Assembly: GCA_019694315.1 (NCBI GenBank)
Contig: JAIBCE010000038.1
Span: 1 to 36,414, forward strand
Direction of reading: 5' to 3'
Origin: Sandaracinaceae bacterium
GTDB taxonomy: Bacteria; Myxococcota_A; Polyangia; Polyangiales; Sandaracinaceae
DNA length: 36,414 nucleotides
The position numbers and the translations under genes were made by a program. This document shows positions 24,963-32,319 of the stretch, one piece after another. Each line of letters begins with the position of its first letter. Position 1 is the stretch's first letter. The notes under the pieces were generated by a model that was not told the origin of the DNA, made no database searches, and was given only the letters and a program-made list of their open reading frames with translations.

Positions 24963-25208
24963 TCGATCGCCGAAGAGAGAGGAGGAAGCTCGACTTCTAT
25001 CCCTGGACCACGGCCGTTCACGACGGCGCCCGCGCTAGCTGTCGCTTGGCAGGGCTCCGCTCGCGGGCTCTCCTCGGTGCCAACGACAGCTAGCGCGGGC
25101 GCCGAAAAGAACAACGGGCGTGGGTGAGCAATGGAAGGCCAACGTCGACCACGGCGTAACGCCGCAGCATGAGGGCTCGTGCCTCGCTCCTCTCACTCCG
25201 AAGATCGA
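24963..25208 (-). ncRNA. Retron msr-msd non-coding RNA
   Basis: This RNA is inferred upstream of the RT on the same strand, about 246 nt. Its ends pair: plus-strand 24963-24989 with 25181-25208. The pairing is TCGATC/GATCGA, a 2x2 loop, CGAAG/CTCCG with one wobble, one mismatch, GAGAGGAG/CTCCTCTC, a bulge, and GAAGC/GCCTC-type pairing. This is about 24 bp and forms the a1/a2 stem. The msr part (about 25105-25180) has a small hairpin CGGCG-TAA-CGCCG at 25152-25164. The msd part is the long hairpin at 25024-25104. It lies 46 bp after the SWIM-protein stop, so the whole operon may be one transcript. The exact branching G cannot be fixed by eye. Confidence 0.85.
25024..25104 (-). ncRNA. msd long hairpin (template of the msDNA stem)
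   Basis: A perfect 21-bp inverted repeat (25024-25044 with 25084-25104) continues, after one bulged C at 25045, with TTGGCA (25046-25051) pairing to TGCCAA (25078-25083). A 26-nt loop containing CCGC-TC-GCGG caps it. Such a long stem is typical of msDNA in myxobacteria. The mature msDNA would have the plus-strand sequence. Confidence 0.85.
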
Positions 25209-25230
25209 TTGTCGAAAGAACGGGACGAGC

Positions 25231-25244
25231 GGGTCTCGCGACCC
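25231..25244 (-). other. Small hairpin between SWIM gene and retron RNA
   Basis: GGGTC-TCGC-GACCC forms a 5-bp stem with a tetraloop, in the 46-bp gap between the SWIM-protein stop and the a1 sequence. It might mark an RNA processing point or a weak attenuator. Confidence 0.3.
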
Positions 25245-25254
25245 ACGCGGAAGG

Positions 25255-26946
25255 TCAGTGGATGAAGCCGCCGCCGAGGCTGGCGCTCTGGAGGCGCAGC
25301 TCGTCGCCACCGAACGCGGTGAGACGCAGCGCGAGTAGATGCCTGCAGGGACCAGCCCGCAAGCCGTTCTTGTAGAAGTGGTGACACGAGCACTTGGCGC
25401 GGGTCATGAGGCCGTCGGCGTCCACGATGGCCTCGCACGTCTCACTGGCGATCTTCGCGGCGAGGTAGCGCTTGCCGCCCGTGATCGCGTCCGACTTGGC
25501 CAGGGCCACGCGCGCACCGAGGAAGAGCTCCTTGCCCTTGGCGAGCTCGGGCGACTCTTCGGTCATCACCTTGCGGGCCTCGGGGATGTCCACGACCTGG
25601 CGGAACCGATAGCCGCGCGTGATCGGATCGTAGAGGAGCTGTCCCTCGCGGCCGAGGTGGTGGAGGGCGCCCGCGACCTCCGTCTCCTTCTTGCCGAGCT
25701 CGCTCGCGATCGTCGCGCGATCGGCGAGGCGCGCGCCGCGGAGGAAGGTCCACGCGGCCTGACGCGTCGGCTCGTCCGAGAGGATGGCGCCCGAGAGCAG
25801 GTCGAGGCCCGAGCCGTGGGTCCAGTCGTTGGTGGTCCAGCCCGAGAGCGCGAGGAGGAAGCGCATCTCGCCCATCTTCGCGATCCACAGCGACGGAAGA
25901 CCGCTGCCGAGCAGCTGCACCTCGACGCGCTCGATCATCGGCAGGAGGCGCGCGAGCACCGAGAGGCGACGACGGCCCCACACCTTCACGTCCTCGTCGC
26001 GCTCGCCCTCGTAGTTGCGGCCCCGCGACACGAGGCGCAGGCCCCACGGCTGCACCACCAGCGTGGGCGGCTGGCCGCGACGCAGCTCGAAGACGATGGC
26101 GCGCGGCCCGGTCTTCTCGCGGTGGCGCTTGAGGAAGACGAGCAGCGAGTAGAGCGTGGCCGTGTCGAGCTCCACGGTGTGCGACGCGAGGCCGCTCGTG
26201 GCCGAGATCTGCCCGAAGCCGCGCAGCCACGAGGGCGGCAGATCGATCTTCTCCTCGCGGTAGTCGAGCTGTCCCTCGACCTTCACGTCGAAGCCGCGCG
26301 GATCGAGGTGCAGCCGCGTGGTGCGGTACGTGCGCAGCGCCTGGAAGCGCTCGTAGAGCGCCATCGAGTAGTCGACGTTCGTGGTCCCGAGGCCCGCGTC
26401 CTGTCCGCCCACGAAGCCGTCTCGATCCACGTAGAGGCAGCCGTAGCTCGACTCGTCCTTGCTGAAGGCCTCGAAGAAGACGACGTCGTCGGCCACCGAG
26501 ATCACGGGATCGCACGGCACGAGCGCGCGGAACATCGCGGGGTCGTTGCGCGACAGCTCGTTGGCCCAGCGCACGCGCGCGTTCCAGTACTTGCGGTGCT
26601 GCGCGCGGAACTGCTTCTCCAGATCGGCGGGAATGGGCTCCTTCGCGAGCTCCTGCGCGGCCTGGACGCGCGCGCGATCGAGCAGGCTCGCGCGGAGCTC
26701 GCCCTCCTCCTTCACCTTCTGGGCCTTCCACGCCTCGTAGGCGGACTTGTCTCGGCGCTGGAAGCGCTGGTCGCCCACCACCACCTCGTGGAGGGCCGAG
26801 ATCGCCTCGCGGAATCGCAGCGGATCGCGCAGCTCTCCGTCGAACCACACGCGCTCGCGCGAGAGGTTGGGGGCGAAGCTCAGCGTGGAGCGATAGGGTC
26901 CCTGCTCGACGTGCGAGCGACCGAGGTAGCGGAGCGAGTACTCCAT
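25255..26946 (-). CDS. Retron-associated winged-helix and SWIM zinc-finger protein (WHSWIM)
   Basis: The protein has 563 residues from the ATG at 26946, whose A is also the last base of the upstream stop (TGATG). The SWIM zinc finger has C519, C521, C534 and H536 (CSC...GPCRH), a nucleic-acid or protein-binding module. A winged helix lies at about 405-450 (ADRATIASELGKKETEVAGALHHLGREGQLLYD). The N-terminal about 390 residues are mixed alpha/beta without a domain I can name. As I recall, retron type XIII pairs the RT with an ARM-repeat protein and a WHSWIM protein. The order here fits, and the two proteins are probably the effector side, held in check by msDNA-RT. The effector mechanism is not known to me. 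Confidence 0.85.
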   Translation of the reverse strand: MEYSLRYLGRSHVEQGPYRSTLSFAPNLSRERVWFDGELRDPLRFREAISALHEVVVGDQRFQRRDKSAYEAWKAQKVKEEGELRASLLDRARVQAAQELAKEPIPADLEKQFRAQHRKYWNARVRWANELSRNDPAMFRALVPCDPVISVADDVVFFEAFSKDESSYGCLYVDRDGFVGGQDAGLGTTNVDYSMALYERFQALRTYRTTRLHLDPRGFDVKVEGQLDYREEKIDLPPSWLRGFGQISATSGLASHTVELDTATLYSLLVFLKRHREKTGPRAIVFELRRGQPPTLVVQPWGLRLVSRGRNYEGERDEDVKVWGRRRLSVLARLLPMIERVEVQLLGSGLPSLWIAKMGEMRFLLALSGWTTNDWTHGSGLDLLSGAILSDEPTRQAAWTFLRGARLADRATIASELGKKETEVAGALHHLGREGQLLYDPITRGYRFRQVVDIPEARKVMTEESPELAKGKELFLGARVALAKSDAITGGKRYLAAKIASETCEAIVDADGLMTRAKCSCHHFYKNGLRAGPCRHLLALRLTAFGGDELRLQSASLGGGFIH

Positions 26947-28736
26947 CAGCTCGCTCCGTGAGAGGAAGAGGGCGCGGGGTGCACGCCCTGGATGTGGATC
27001 TCGGGCGCGTGGCGGGTGATCGCGTCGCGCACCTCGGGCTGGCGCATCGCTGCGCGCACGAGGGCCGAGAGGGCCCCGCGTCGCTCGGTCTCGCGCACCG
27101 AGCGCAGCGCGAACGCGAGCAGCGGCATGAGGACGTCGGCCTGCTGCGGCTGTGACTCGAGGCGCTCGCCGAGCTGCGTGAGCGCCCGCTGCTTGGCGCG
27201 GCTGCCGCGGTTGACCTCGAGGATCGTCGTGGCCCAGAGGTGGTGCAGGCTCCTGTCGCCGAGCTGCGTGCCCTCGAGCGCGGTGCGGCGGCGCGCCAGG
27301 AGCGAGAGCAAGAAGGTCCGGGCGTCGGCGTGGGGCGACTCCGCCAGCGCGGCCCAGAGCACGATGCTGTCGCGGAAGCGCGGCGTCTCGGTGAGCAGCG
27401 CGAAGGCCCTGGCGCGCACGTCGGCGTGGCGGGCGTCGAGCAGCTCGCGCATGTGCGCGTCGAGGCCGAGCTCGTCGCGCACCACCGCCGGCGTGATCCA
27501 CGCGAGGCCGCGCTCTCGCGCCTCGCGCACGCCCGCGTCCACGATCGGCAGCGCGGCCTCGAGCTCGACCTTGGTCGTGATCGTCTTGGTCTCTGCCCAC
27601 TCGGCGCCGAGCATCGCGGGCGCGTGCGCCTCGTGACGGGCCAGGGCCACGCACTGCTCGAGGCTCGCCCGGGCCGGCGTGACCGACGCCGACATCTTCT
27701 GGACGATCAGCGGCAGCACCTCGGCGTTGTCGAGCTGGAGAAGCGACAGCCACTCCTCGAGGAGGAGGTTCTCGACGCCCGGCGCGCTCTCGAGCAGACG
27801 CCCGCCGAAGAGCTGCAGATCCGCGTGCGGCGAGAGCAGGAGGCCTCGCACCCGCGAGACGTCGAGCGTCCCGAGCTCGGCGACGAAGTCGCGCTCGAGC
27901 CAGCGCACGAGCTGTCGTCGCACGAAGAGCGAGCGCGCGCGCAGCAGCGCGTCGAAGAGCTCGGCGCTCGCGACCTTCCACGCCGCCGCGTGGTGCGGGG
28001 CGGGCGCCAGATCGGCGAGCGTCTTGCCGCTGGCGAGATCGATCCGGCGACCGACGCGGAAGAACACGTCGCTGTGCGCGAAGAGCAGGCTCACCAGGCT
28101 CCGCATGCGCGGGAGGGCGTGGCCGGCCGGGAAGTCCTTGTCTTCGTAGCGGCAGAGCGCCTCGAGCACCGTGCGCCGATAGGCCGCCGGGTCGTGCGTG
28201 CCGAGCATGCGCACGTGCCGCGCGACGCGCGCCTGGAGGTAGTTGCGCGTGCGCTGCGAGAAGTGGAGCACGCCGGGCGTGCGAGGCTTGAAGTCCTCGA
28301 TGCGCTGCGACTCGACGACCCGCCGCGTGCTCCAGTCGTAGACCTTGCGGGTGCGGACCCGCATGCGGCGAAGGCGGTCGAAGCTCACCACGAAGAGCGC
28401 GAGCAGCTCCTGGTCTCCCCGATCCTCCACACCCTTGTAGAGGCGCTTGACCAACGTCCTATGACCGGGACGGTCGCAGCCATCGGCGATGTACTGTCGA
28501 AGCTGATCCCTGGCCCAGGGCCGTGGGTCCTCGAGCCAGCGCTTGGCGAAGATCCCCAGCGGATGGGCCTTCTGGGGCTTGCGCGCGAAGCGCGTCGGCA
28601 GGTCGTAGGGCTTTCCGCCCCAGCCCTTCACCTGCTCGGTCCCGCGAGGGACCTGCACGTCGTAGAGCGCCGCGAGGAAGCCTGGATCGCCGCTCGCGAA
28701 GAGCTCTTCGGCCAGGAGGGTCGACGCCGTCGGCAC
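26946..28736 (-). CDS. Retron-associated HEAT/ARM-repeat protein
   Basis: This is the first gene of the retron operon; 596 residues, almost all helical. Residues of about 330-590 contain repeated helix pairs of HEAT/ARM type (DARHADVRARAFALLTE, ESPHADARTFLLSLLARR, RETERRGALSALVRAAM). The N-terminal half has aromatic and basic stretches (KVYDWSTRRVVESQRIEDFK, RTRNYLQARVARHVRML), which may bind nucleic acid. No catalytic motif is visible. It is coupled to the WHSWIM gene by a TGATG overlap. Its family role in type XIII retrons is inferred from gene order and repeat type. The promoter is expected in the 171-bp gap shared with the LuxR gene. Confidence 0.8.
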   Translation of the reverse strand: MPTASTLLAEELFASGDPGFLAALYDVQVPRGTEQVKGWGGKPYDLPTRFARKPQKAHPLGIFAKRWLEDPRPWARDQLRQYIADGCDRPGHRTLVKRLYKGVEDRGDQELLALFVVSFDRLRRMRVRTRKVYDWSTRRVVESQRIEDFKPRTPGVLHFSQRTRNYLQARVARHVRMLGTHDPAAYRRTVLEALCRYEDKDFPAGHALPRMRSLVSLLFAHSDVFFRVGRRIDLASGKTLADLAPAPHHAAAWKVASAELFDALLRARSLFVRRQLVRWLERDFVAELGTLDVSRVRGLLLSPHADLQLFGGRLLESAPGVENLLLEEWLSLLQLDNAEVLPLIVQKMSASVTPARASLEQCVALARHEAHAPAMLGAEWAETKTITTKVELEAALPIVDAGVREARERGLAWITPAVVRDELGLDAHMRELLDARHADVRARAFALLTETPRFRDSIVLWAALAESPHADARTFLLSLLARRRTALEGTQLGDRSLHHLWATTILEVNRGSRAKQRALTQLGERLESQPQQADVLMPLLAFALRSVRETERRGALSALVRAAMRQPEVRDAITRHAPEIHIQGVHPAPSSSHGAS

Positions 28737-28812
28737 GGGCGGAGTGATCGCATGGGGGCCCTCGCACGGTCAACGCAGGGCCGACTCGATCCGCCCCGGG
28801 CCTCGACACGTA

Positions 28813-28843
28813 TTGACATCCGTTCCGAGGACCCCAGGAACGG
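28813..28843 (+). promoter_or_regulatory. Possible -35 box and operator dyad before the LuxR-type gene
   Basis: TTGACA at 28813-28818 is a consensus -35. It is followed at once by a perfect 7-bp dyad, CCGTTCC (28820-28826) and GGAACGG (28837-28843). A regulator bound there would cover the expected -10 region, suggesting repression or autoregulation. No TATAAT-like -10 is evident. The site lies between the divergent retron operon and the luxR-type gene, so it could serve either. Confidence 0.4.
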
Positions 28844-28907
28844 ACGGCCGAGGCGGAATGGGCCGCGCTCGGCATCCCACGGCCCGCGGACCCCCCGAGG
28901 TGTCTCC

Positions 28908-29492
28908 ATGTTCTCTCCTCGTCAGCTCGAGCTCGTCGAAACCCTCTTCGAGCTGGAGCCCGACACCACCTACGCCCAGCGCGCGGTCGCCGCGACCGCC
29001 GAGCTCGCCGCCGCCGCGGGCTACCGGCTGACGCTCGAGACCACCGAGCTGCGCCACAAGGCGCCGGCCGCGGGTGACGGGCTCACGATCCCGCTGACCC
29101 ACGGGAAGCAGAGCGTGGGCAAGCTCCACCTCTACGCGGCCGATGGCTCGGCCCGTCTCAGCGACGATTCCCAGCGCCTCGCCCGTTGGGCCGCACGCCT
29201 CCTGGCGCGAGGCCTCGTCTACGCGAGCCGCGTCGGCGCGCCCAAGAACGAGATCGACGTGAAGGCTCTGCTCGAGAGCACGCCGCTCACGCCGCGCGAG
29301 CGCGACGTCGTCGGCCGCCTCGTCTCGGGTGCCTCCACGCGGGAGATCTCCGACGCCACCGGCCTCACGATCTCGACCGTGAACACGTACATGAAGCGCA
29401 TCTTCGCCAAGCTCGGCGTGCACAGCCGCGTGGAGCTCCTGGCGCGCGTCACGGGCACGCACGCGTCCCGCCAGTCGACCGCCGTGGCGTGA
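28908..29492 (+). CDS. LuxR-family transcriptional regulator without receiver domain
   Basis: The protein has 194 residues. The C-terminal LuxR/GerE helix-turn-helix at about residues 125-185 (LTPRERDVVGRLVSG, TREISDATGLTISTVNTYMKRIFAKLGV) is clear. The N-terminal about 110 residues lack the phospho-acceptor pattern of receiver domains. They may be a GAF-like or other sensor fold (LTIPLTHGKQSVGKLHLYAADG resembles a GAF strand pair). The ATG at 28908 follows CCGAGG. It is divergent from the retron operon with a 171-bp shared promoter region, so a regulatory link is possible but unproven. Confidence 0.82.
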   Translation: MFSPRQLELVETLFELEPDTTYAQRAVAATAELAAAAGYRLTLETTELRHKAPAAGDGLTIPLTHGKQSVGKLHLYAADGSARLSDDSQRLARWAARLLARGLVYASRVGAPKNEIDVKALLESTPLTPRERDVVGRLVSGASTREISDATGLTISTVNTYMKRIFAKLGVHSRVELLARVTGTHASRQSTAVA

Positions 29493-29561
29493 GCTTGCTG
29501 GAGCACCGATCCGTTTGATTCCTTGGGGAATCGAATGGATTCGGGGCTCTTGGGGGAGAGG

Positions 29562-29580
29562 GGCCCCGCGAGGCGGGGCC
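29562..29580. terminator. Hairpin between convergent LuxR and phosphatase genes
   Basis: GGCCCCGC-GAG-GCGGGGCC is a perfect 8-bp stem next to the phosphatase stop. It has no T-tract and probably serves as a terminator for both directions. Confidence 0.5.
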
Positions 29581-30579
29581 TCAGGAGCGCTTGGGCTTGG
29601 AGAAGCGGGCGAACGCGCGGAGGTCCGACATCATCTCGTCGGCCGGCGCTGGCACCGCGTGCACCTCGGTCTCCCAGCTGTCCTCGACGAGCTCCTCCTC
29701 GACGATGACGATCTCGGGCTCGGGCACGAGCGAGTCGCGGCGCTGCTTGCGGAGCGGGCGCGCGTGGTGGGCCTTGGGGATCGAGCTCACGCCGAGCGCG
29801 GCCTGCACCGACACCACGACGGCCGCGCAGTTGTCGTCGGGGCCGCGCCCGAGCGCCGCGCGGATGAGGCCGCGCGCGTGCTCCTCGGAGTCGCGCGTGG
29901 TCTGGAGCACCTCGACGATCATGTCGTCGCCGAGCACGTCGGCCACGCCGTCCGAGCAGAGGACGAAGCGATCGCCGTTGGCGATGTCGAAGCTGCGCAT
30001 GGCGACGCGGAGGTTGTCCTTCATGCCGAGGGCGCGCGTGATCACGTTGCGCGGCAGGCGCGCCGCGGCGGCGTCGTCGAAGTCGGGCGTGAGCTCGAGG
30101 ACGTCGCGACCGAGCGTGTGATCCTCGCTGAGCTGCTCGAGGTTGCCGCTGCGCATGCGAAAGCACGTGGAGTCGCCGACGCTCGCGAGGTGCGCGAGGC
30201 CGTGCTCGAGCTGGAGCGAGAGCGCCACGATGGTGGTGCCCATGCCGCGATAGCGATCGTGGCTCTTGGCGATCGCGAGCACCTCGCGGTGCGCGCGGTG
30301 CACGGCGCGCGAGAGCCTGCGCGCTCCCGCGAGCACGCCGAGCGCGTCCACGAGCTCCAGCTCGCTCTGCCCGCGCGTCGCCTCGAATTCTCGCGTGAGC
30401 GAGGCGAGCGCGACGCTCGAGGCGATGTTGCCCGCGTTGTCGCCGCCGGCGCCGTCGGCCACCGCGAAGAGGCCCAGATCGGGGCGGACGAGGATCGCGT
30501 CCTCGTCGTGGGGACGGCCTCCTACGTTCTTCTCGCCGAAGGCGCTCACCTGGAAGAAGCGCGCCAGGTTGTCGGTCAT
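29581..30579 (-). CDS. PP2C-family serine/threonine protein phosphatase
   Basis: A metal-dependent protein phosphatase of 332 residues, with the domain at about residues 8-255. Motifs in order are GRPHDEDAI (first Asp pair), LFAVADGAGGDNAG (core DGxGG), GMGTTIVAL, HLASVGDSTCFRM (GDS), VLCSDGVADVL and PDDNCAAVVV (last metal-binding Asp). The C-terminal about 75 residues are an acidic tail (EPEIVIVEEELVEDSWETEV). The frame is open further upstream, but the ATG at 30579 begins the conserved domain. It likely opposes Hanks-type kinases, which are abundant in myxobacteria. It lies 23 bp after the MBL-fold gene on the same strand, so it may be co-transcribed. Confidence 0.9.
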   Translation of the reverse strand: MTDNLARFFQVSAFGEKNVGGRPHDEDAILVRPDLGLFAVADGAGGDNAGNIASSVALASLTREFEATRGQSELELVDALGVLAGARRLSRAVHRAHREVLAIAKSHDRYRGMGTTIVALSLQLEHGLAHLASVGDSTCFRMRSGNLEQLSEDHTLGRDVLELTPDFDDAAAARLPRNVITRALGMKDNLRVAMRSFDIANGDRFVLCSDGVADVLGDDMIVEVLQTTRDSEEHARGLIRAALGRGPDDNCAAVVVSVQAALGVSSIPKAHHARPLRKQRRDSLVPEPEIVIVEEELVEDSWETEVHAVPAPADEMMSDLRAFARFSKPKRS

Positions 30580-30602
30580 CGCGACCAGCCTACCAAACCC
30601 GT

Positions 30603-32084
30603 TCAGCGAACGGTGCGGAACCCGCGCGTCGTCGGCGTGTCGCTGGCGGCCTGCACCCAGTAGCCCGTGCCCCCGCCCGTCGTCTGCACGATCACCGCCG
30701 CGCCCGCGACCACGAGCGACGCGTGAGAGGCCCCGCCGGTGGCCGAGTCGGTGAGCCAGATGCCGCCTTCGCCCAGGCGCGCTCCGTCGGCCCAGCGGCC
30801 GAGCACCTCGGCGTAGGGCGAGCCCAGGTAGGCGCCGTTGACACCGCCGATCACGTTGCGATCGCGGCCGTCCATGGGCGCGGTGAGATCGACGAAGGTC
30901 GCGTTCGAGCTCGTGCGCCGCACGTGGTGGTGCGCATGGATCACGTCCATGCCGAGCGGCCCGTAGTACGCGGCGCCCGCGATGGTGGCGAGGTGCGACT
31001 CGACGTCGGGCTGACCTGGATCTCCAGAGCCGGTGAGGTCGCCGCCCCAGTGGTAGCGGAACGAGCCGTGCTTCACGAGCGTCACGAGGCTGCGCGCGTT
31101 CTCTTCGTTCGAGTCGGTCGTGCCGAACGGCAGCGCGGTCGCGTGCGTGCCGTCGGACATCCAGCCGTCGGCGCCGAGGAATTCCATGCGCGCGCCGCCC
31201 CCGAGGTCGAGGTAGCTCGGCGCATGCGCTGCGTCGTCGGAGGGCTCGCCGAGCTCGCCCACGAAGAGGCCATCGCACGCGGTCGCCGGGTTCGTCGCCG
31301 CGCTCACGCTGCAGGCTCCGGCGCTCGCCCCCGCGCAGAGGCGCACGTCGAGGTGCGAGAGCGTGCCCGTGAGCAGATCGCACATCGCGACGTAGTCGCT
31401 CTCGGTGACGCCCGCGCCCACGTCGACGAGGCCGCGGTGCACGACGCCGCGCGTGACGTCCACGGCCGAGCCGCCGGTGAGCAGATCCTGGAAGCCACCG
31501 ATGTGATCGGAGTGGAAGTGGCTCACCACGATCCAGTCGACCTCGCGGCGTCCGCGCGCGCGCGGAAAGCCCCGCGCGGGCGTGATCCAGCGCGTGTTGA
31601 GCTCCTCGACGATCGCACGCACGTCGTCGTCGTGGCCCGAATTGCCCACGTCCATGAGCACCATCGTGCCGTCGGGCCCCACGAGGATCGCGGCCTCGCC
31701 GAGCTGCGGCACGAGCCCGACGGGCAGATCGATCTGGAGGATCGTGACCTCGCCCGGCGCAGGCTCGAGGATCGTGGTCGGCGTCGGTCCGGCGTCGCTC
31801 CCCGCTCCCGCATCGTCGCTCGCGCGGGGCGCATCGAGGGCCGCACGAGCGTCGCTCGCGGGCGCATCGAGACCGGGCGCGTCGTCGCTCGGTGTCGTCG
31901 CATCGATCCCGGGCGCGTCGAGGCCGGGCGCGTCTTCGGTCTCGCGAGACGCATCGCGTGCGCTGGCGGCGTCGCCCGCGCCTTCGCCGTCACCGCAGCC
32001 TGCCGCGATCACCAGCACCGAGATCGCAGCCACCCGCACGCGTCGTCCGGTCACGCCCGATTCGTCGCACGAGCGCGCCCGCAT
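30603..32084 (-). CDS. MBL-fold metallo-hydrolase lipoprotein (ComEC/Rec2-like fold)
   Basis: The protein has 493 residues from the ATG at 32084. The signal peptide (RRVRVAAISVLVIAAGC, lipobox IAAGC) starts just inside. A Asp/Ala/Pro-rich linker (DAPGLDAPGIDATTPSDD) covers about 35-105. The metallo-beta-lactamase domain follows from about 120. It has HFHSDHIGG with the metal ligands, a Asp early in the fold (LMDVGNSGHDDDV), HWGGDLTG and the late IHAHHHV. The organisation recalls the ComEC C-terminal domain and similar extracellular hydrolases. The substrate is unknown. It probably sits on the outer face of a membrane. Confidence 0.8.
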   Translation of the reverse strand: MRARSCDESGVTGRRVRVAAISVLVIAAGCGDGEGAGDAASARDASRETEDAPGLDAPGIDATTPSDDAPGLDAPASDARAALDAPRASDDAGAGSDAGPTPTTILEPAPGEVTILQIDLPVGLVPQLGEAAILVGPDGTMVLMDVGNSGHDDDVRAIVEELNTRWITPARGFPRARGRREVDWIVVSHFHSDHIGGFQDLLTGGSAVDVTRGVVHRGLVDVGAGVTESDYVAMCDLLTGTLSHLDVRLCAGASAGACSVSAATNPATACDGLFVGELGEPSDDAAHAPSYLDLGGGARMEFLGADGWMSDGTHATALPFGTTDSNEENARSLVTLVKHGSFRYHWGGDLTGSGDPGQPDVESHLATIAGAAYYGPLGMDVIHAHHHVRRTSSNATFVDLTAPMDGRDRNVIGGVNGAYLGSPYAEVLGRWADGARLGEGGIWLTDSATGGASHASLVVAGAAVIVQTTGGGTGYWVQAASDTPTTRGFRTVR

Positions 32085-32104
32085 GGCCACCCCGCTTCTC
32101 GGGG

Positions 32105-32124
32105 GAGGGTCCGCATGGACCCTC
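32105..32124. repeat. Hairpin GAGGGTCC-GCAT-GGACCCTC, first copy
   Basis: An 8-bp perfect stem with a GCAT loop. The same hairpin recurs at 32165-32184 and 32279-32298 within the 76-bp repeats. The 32085-32304 gap holds these elements and no gene. Confidence 0.8.
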
Positions 32125-32129
32125 GGGCA

Positions 32130-32205
32130 GCGAATGGAGCGGGTGGGGGCCCCGCATCGCGGGGGAGGGTCCGCATGGACCCTCGGGCAATCACCGCAGC
32201 GCGCC
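32130..32205. repeat. 76-bp direct repeat, copy A
   Basis: It begins GCGAATGGAGCGGG, contains a CCCCGC-ATC-GCGGGG hairpin and the GAGGGTCC hairpin, and ends GCAGCGCGCC. It is identical to copy B except for one base. Confidence 0.9.
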
Positions 32206-32243
32206 AAGCGGGGCTGGGGCCCCGCGCGGCAGCATTCGCGTCG

Positions 32244-32319
32244 GCGAATGGAGCGGGTGGGGGCCCCGCATCGCGGGGGAGGGTCCGCATGGACCCTCGG
32301 GCAATCACAGCAGCGCGCC
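32244..32319. repeat. 76-bp direct repeat, copy B, overlapping the end of rtcA
   Basis: This is the second copy of the 32130-32205 element (one mismatch, A for C at the base after ATCAC). Its last 15 bp are the final codons and stop of rtcA. Copy A therefore looks like a duplication that carried along the rtcA tail. Confidence 0.9.
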
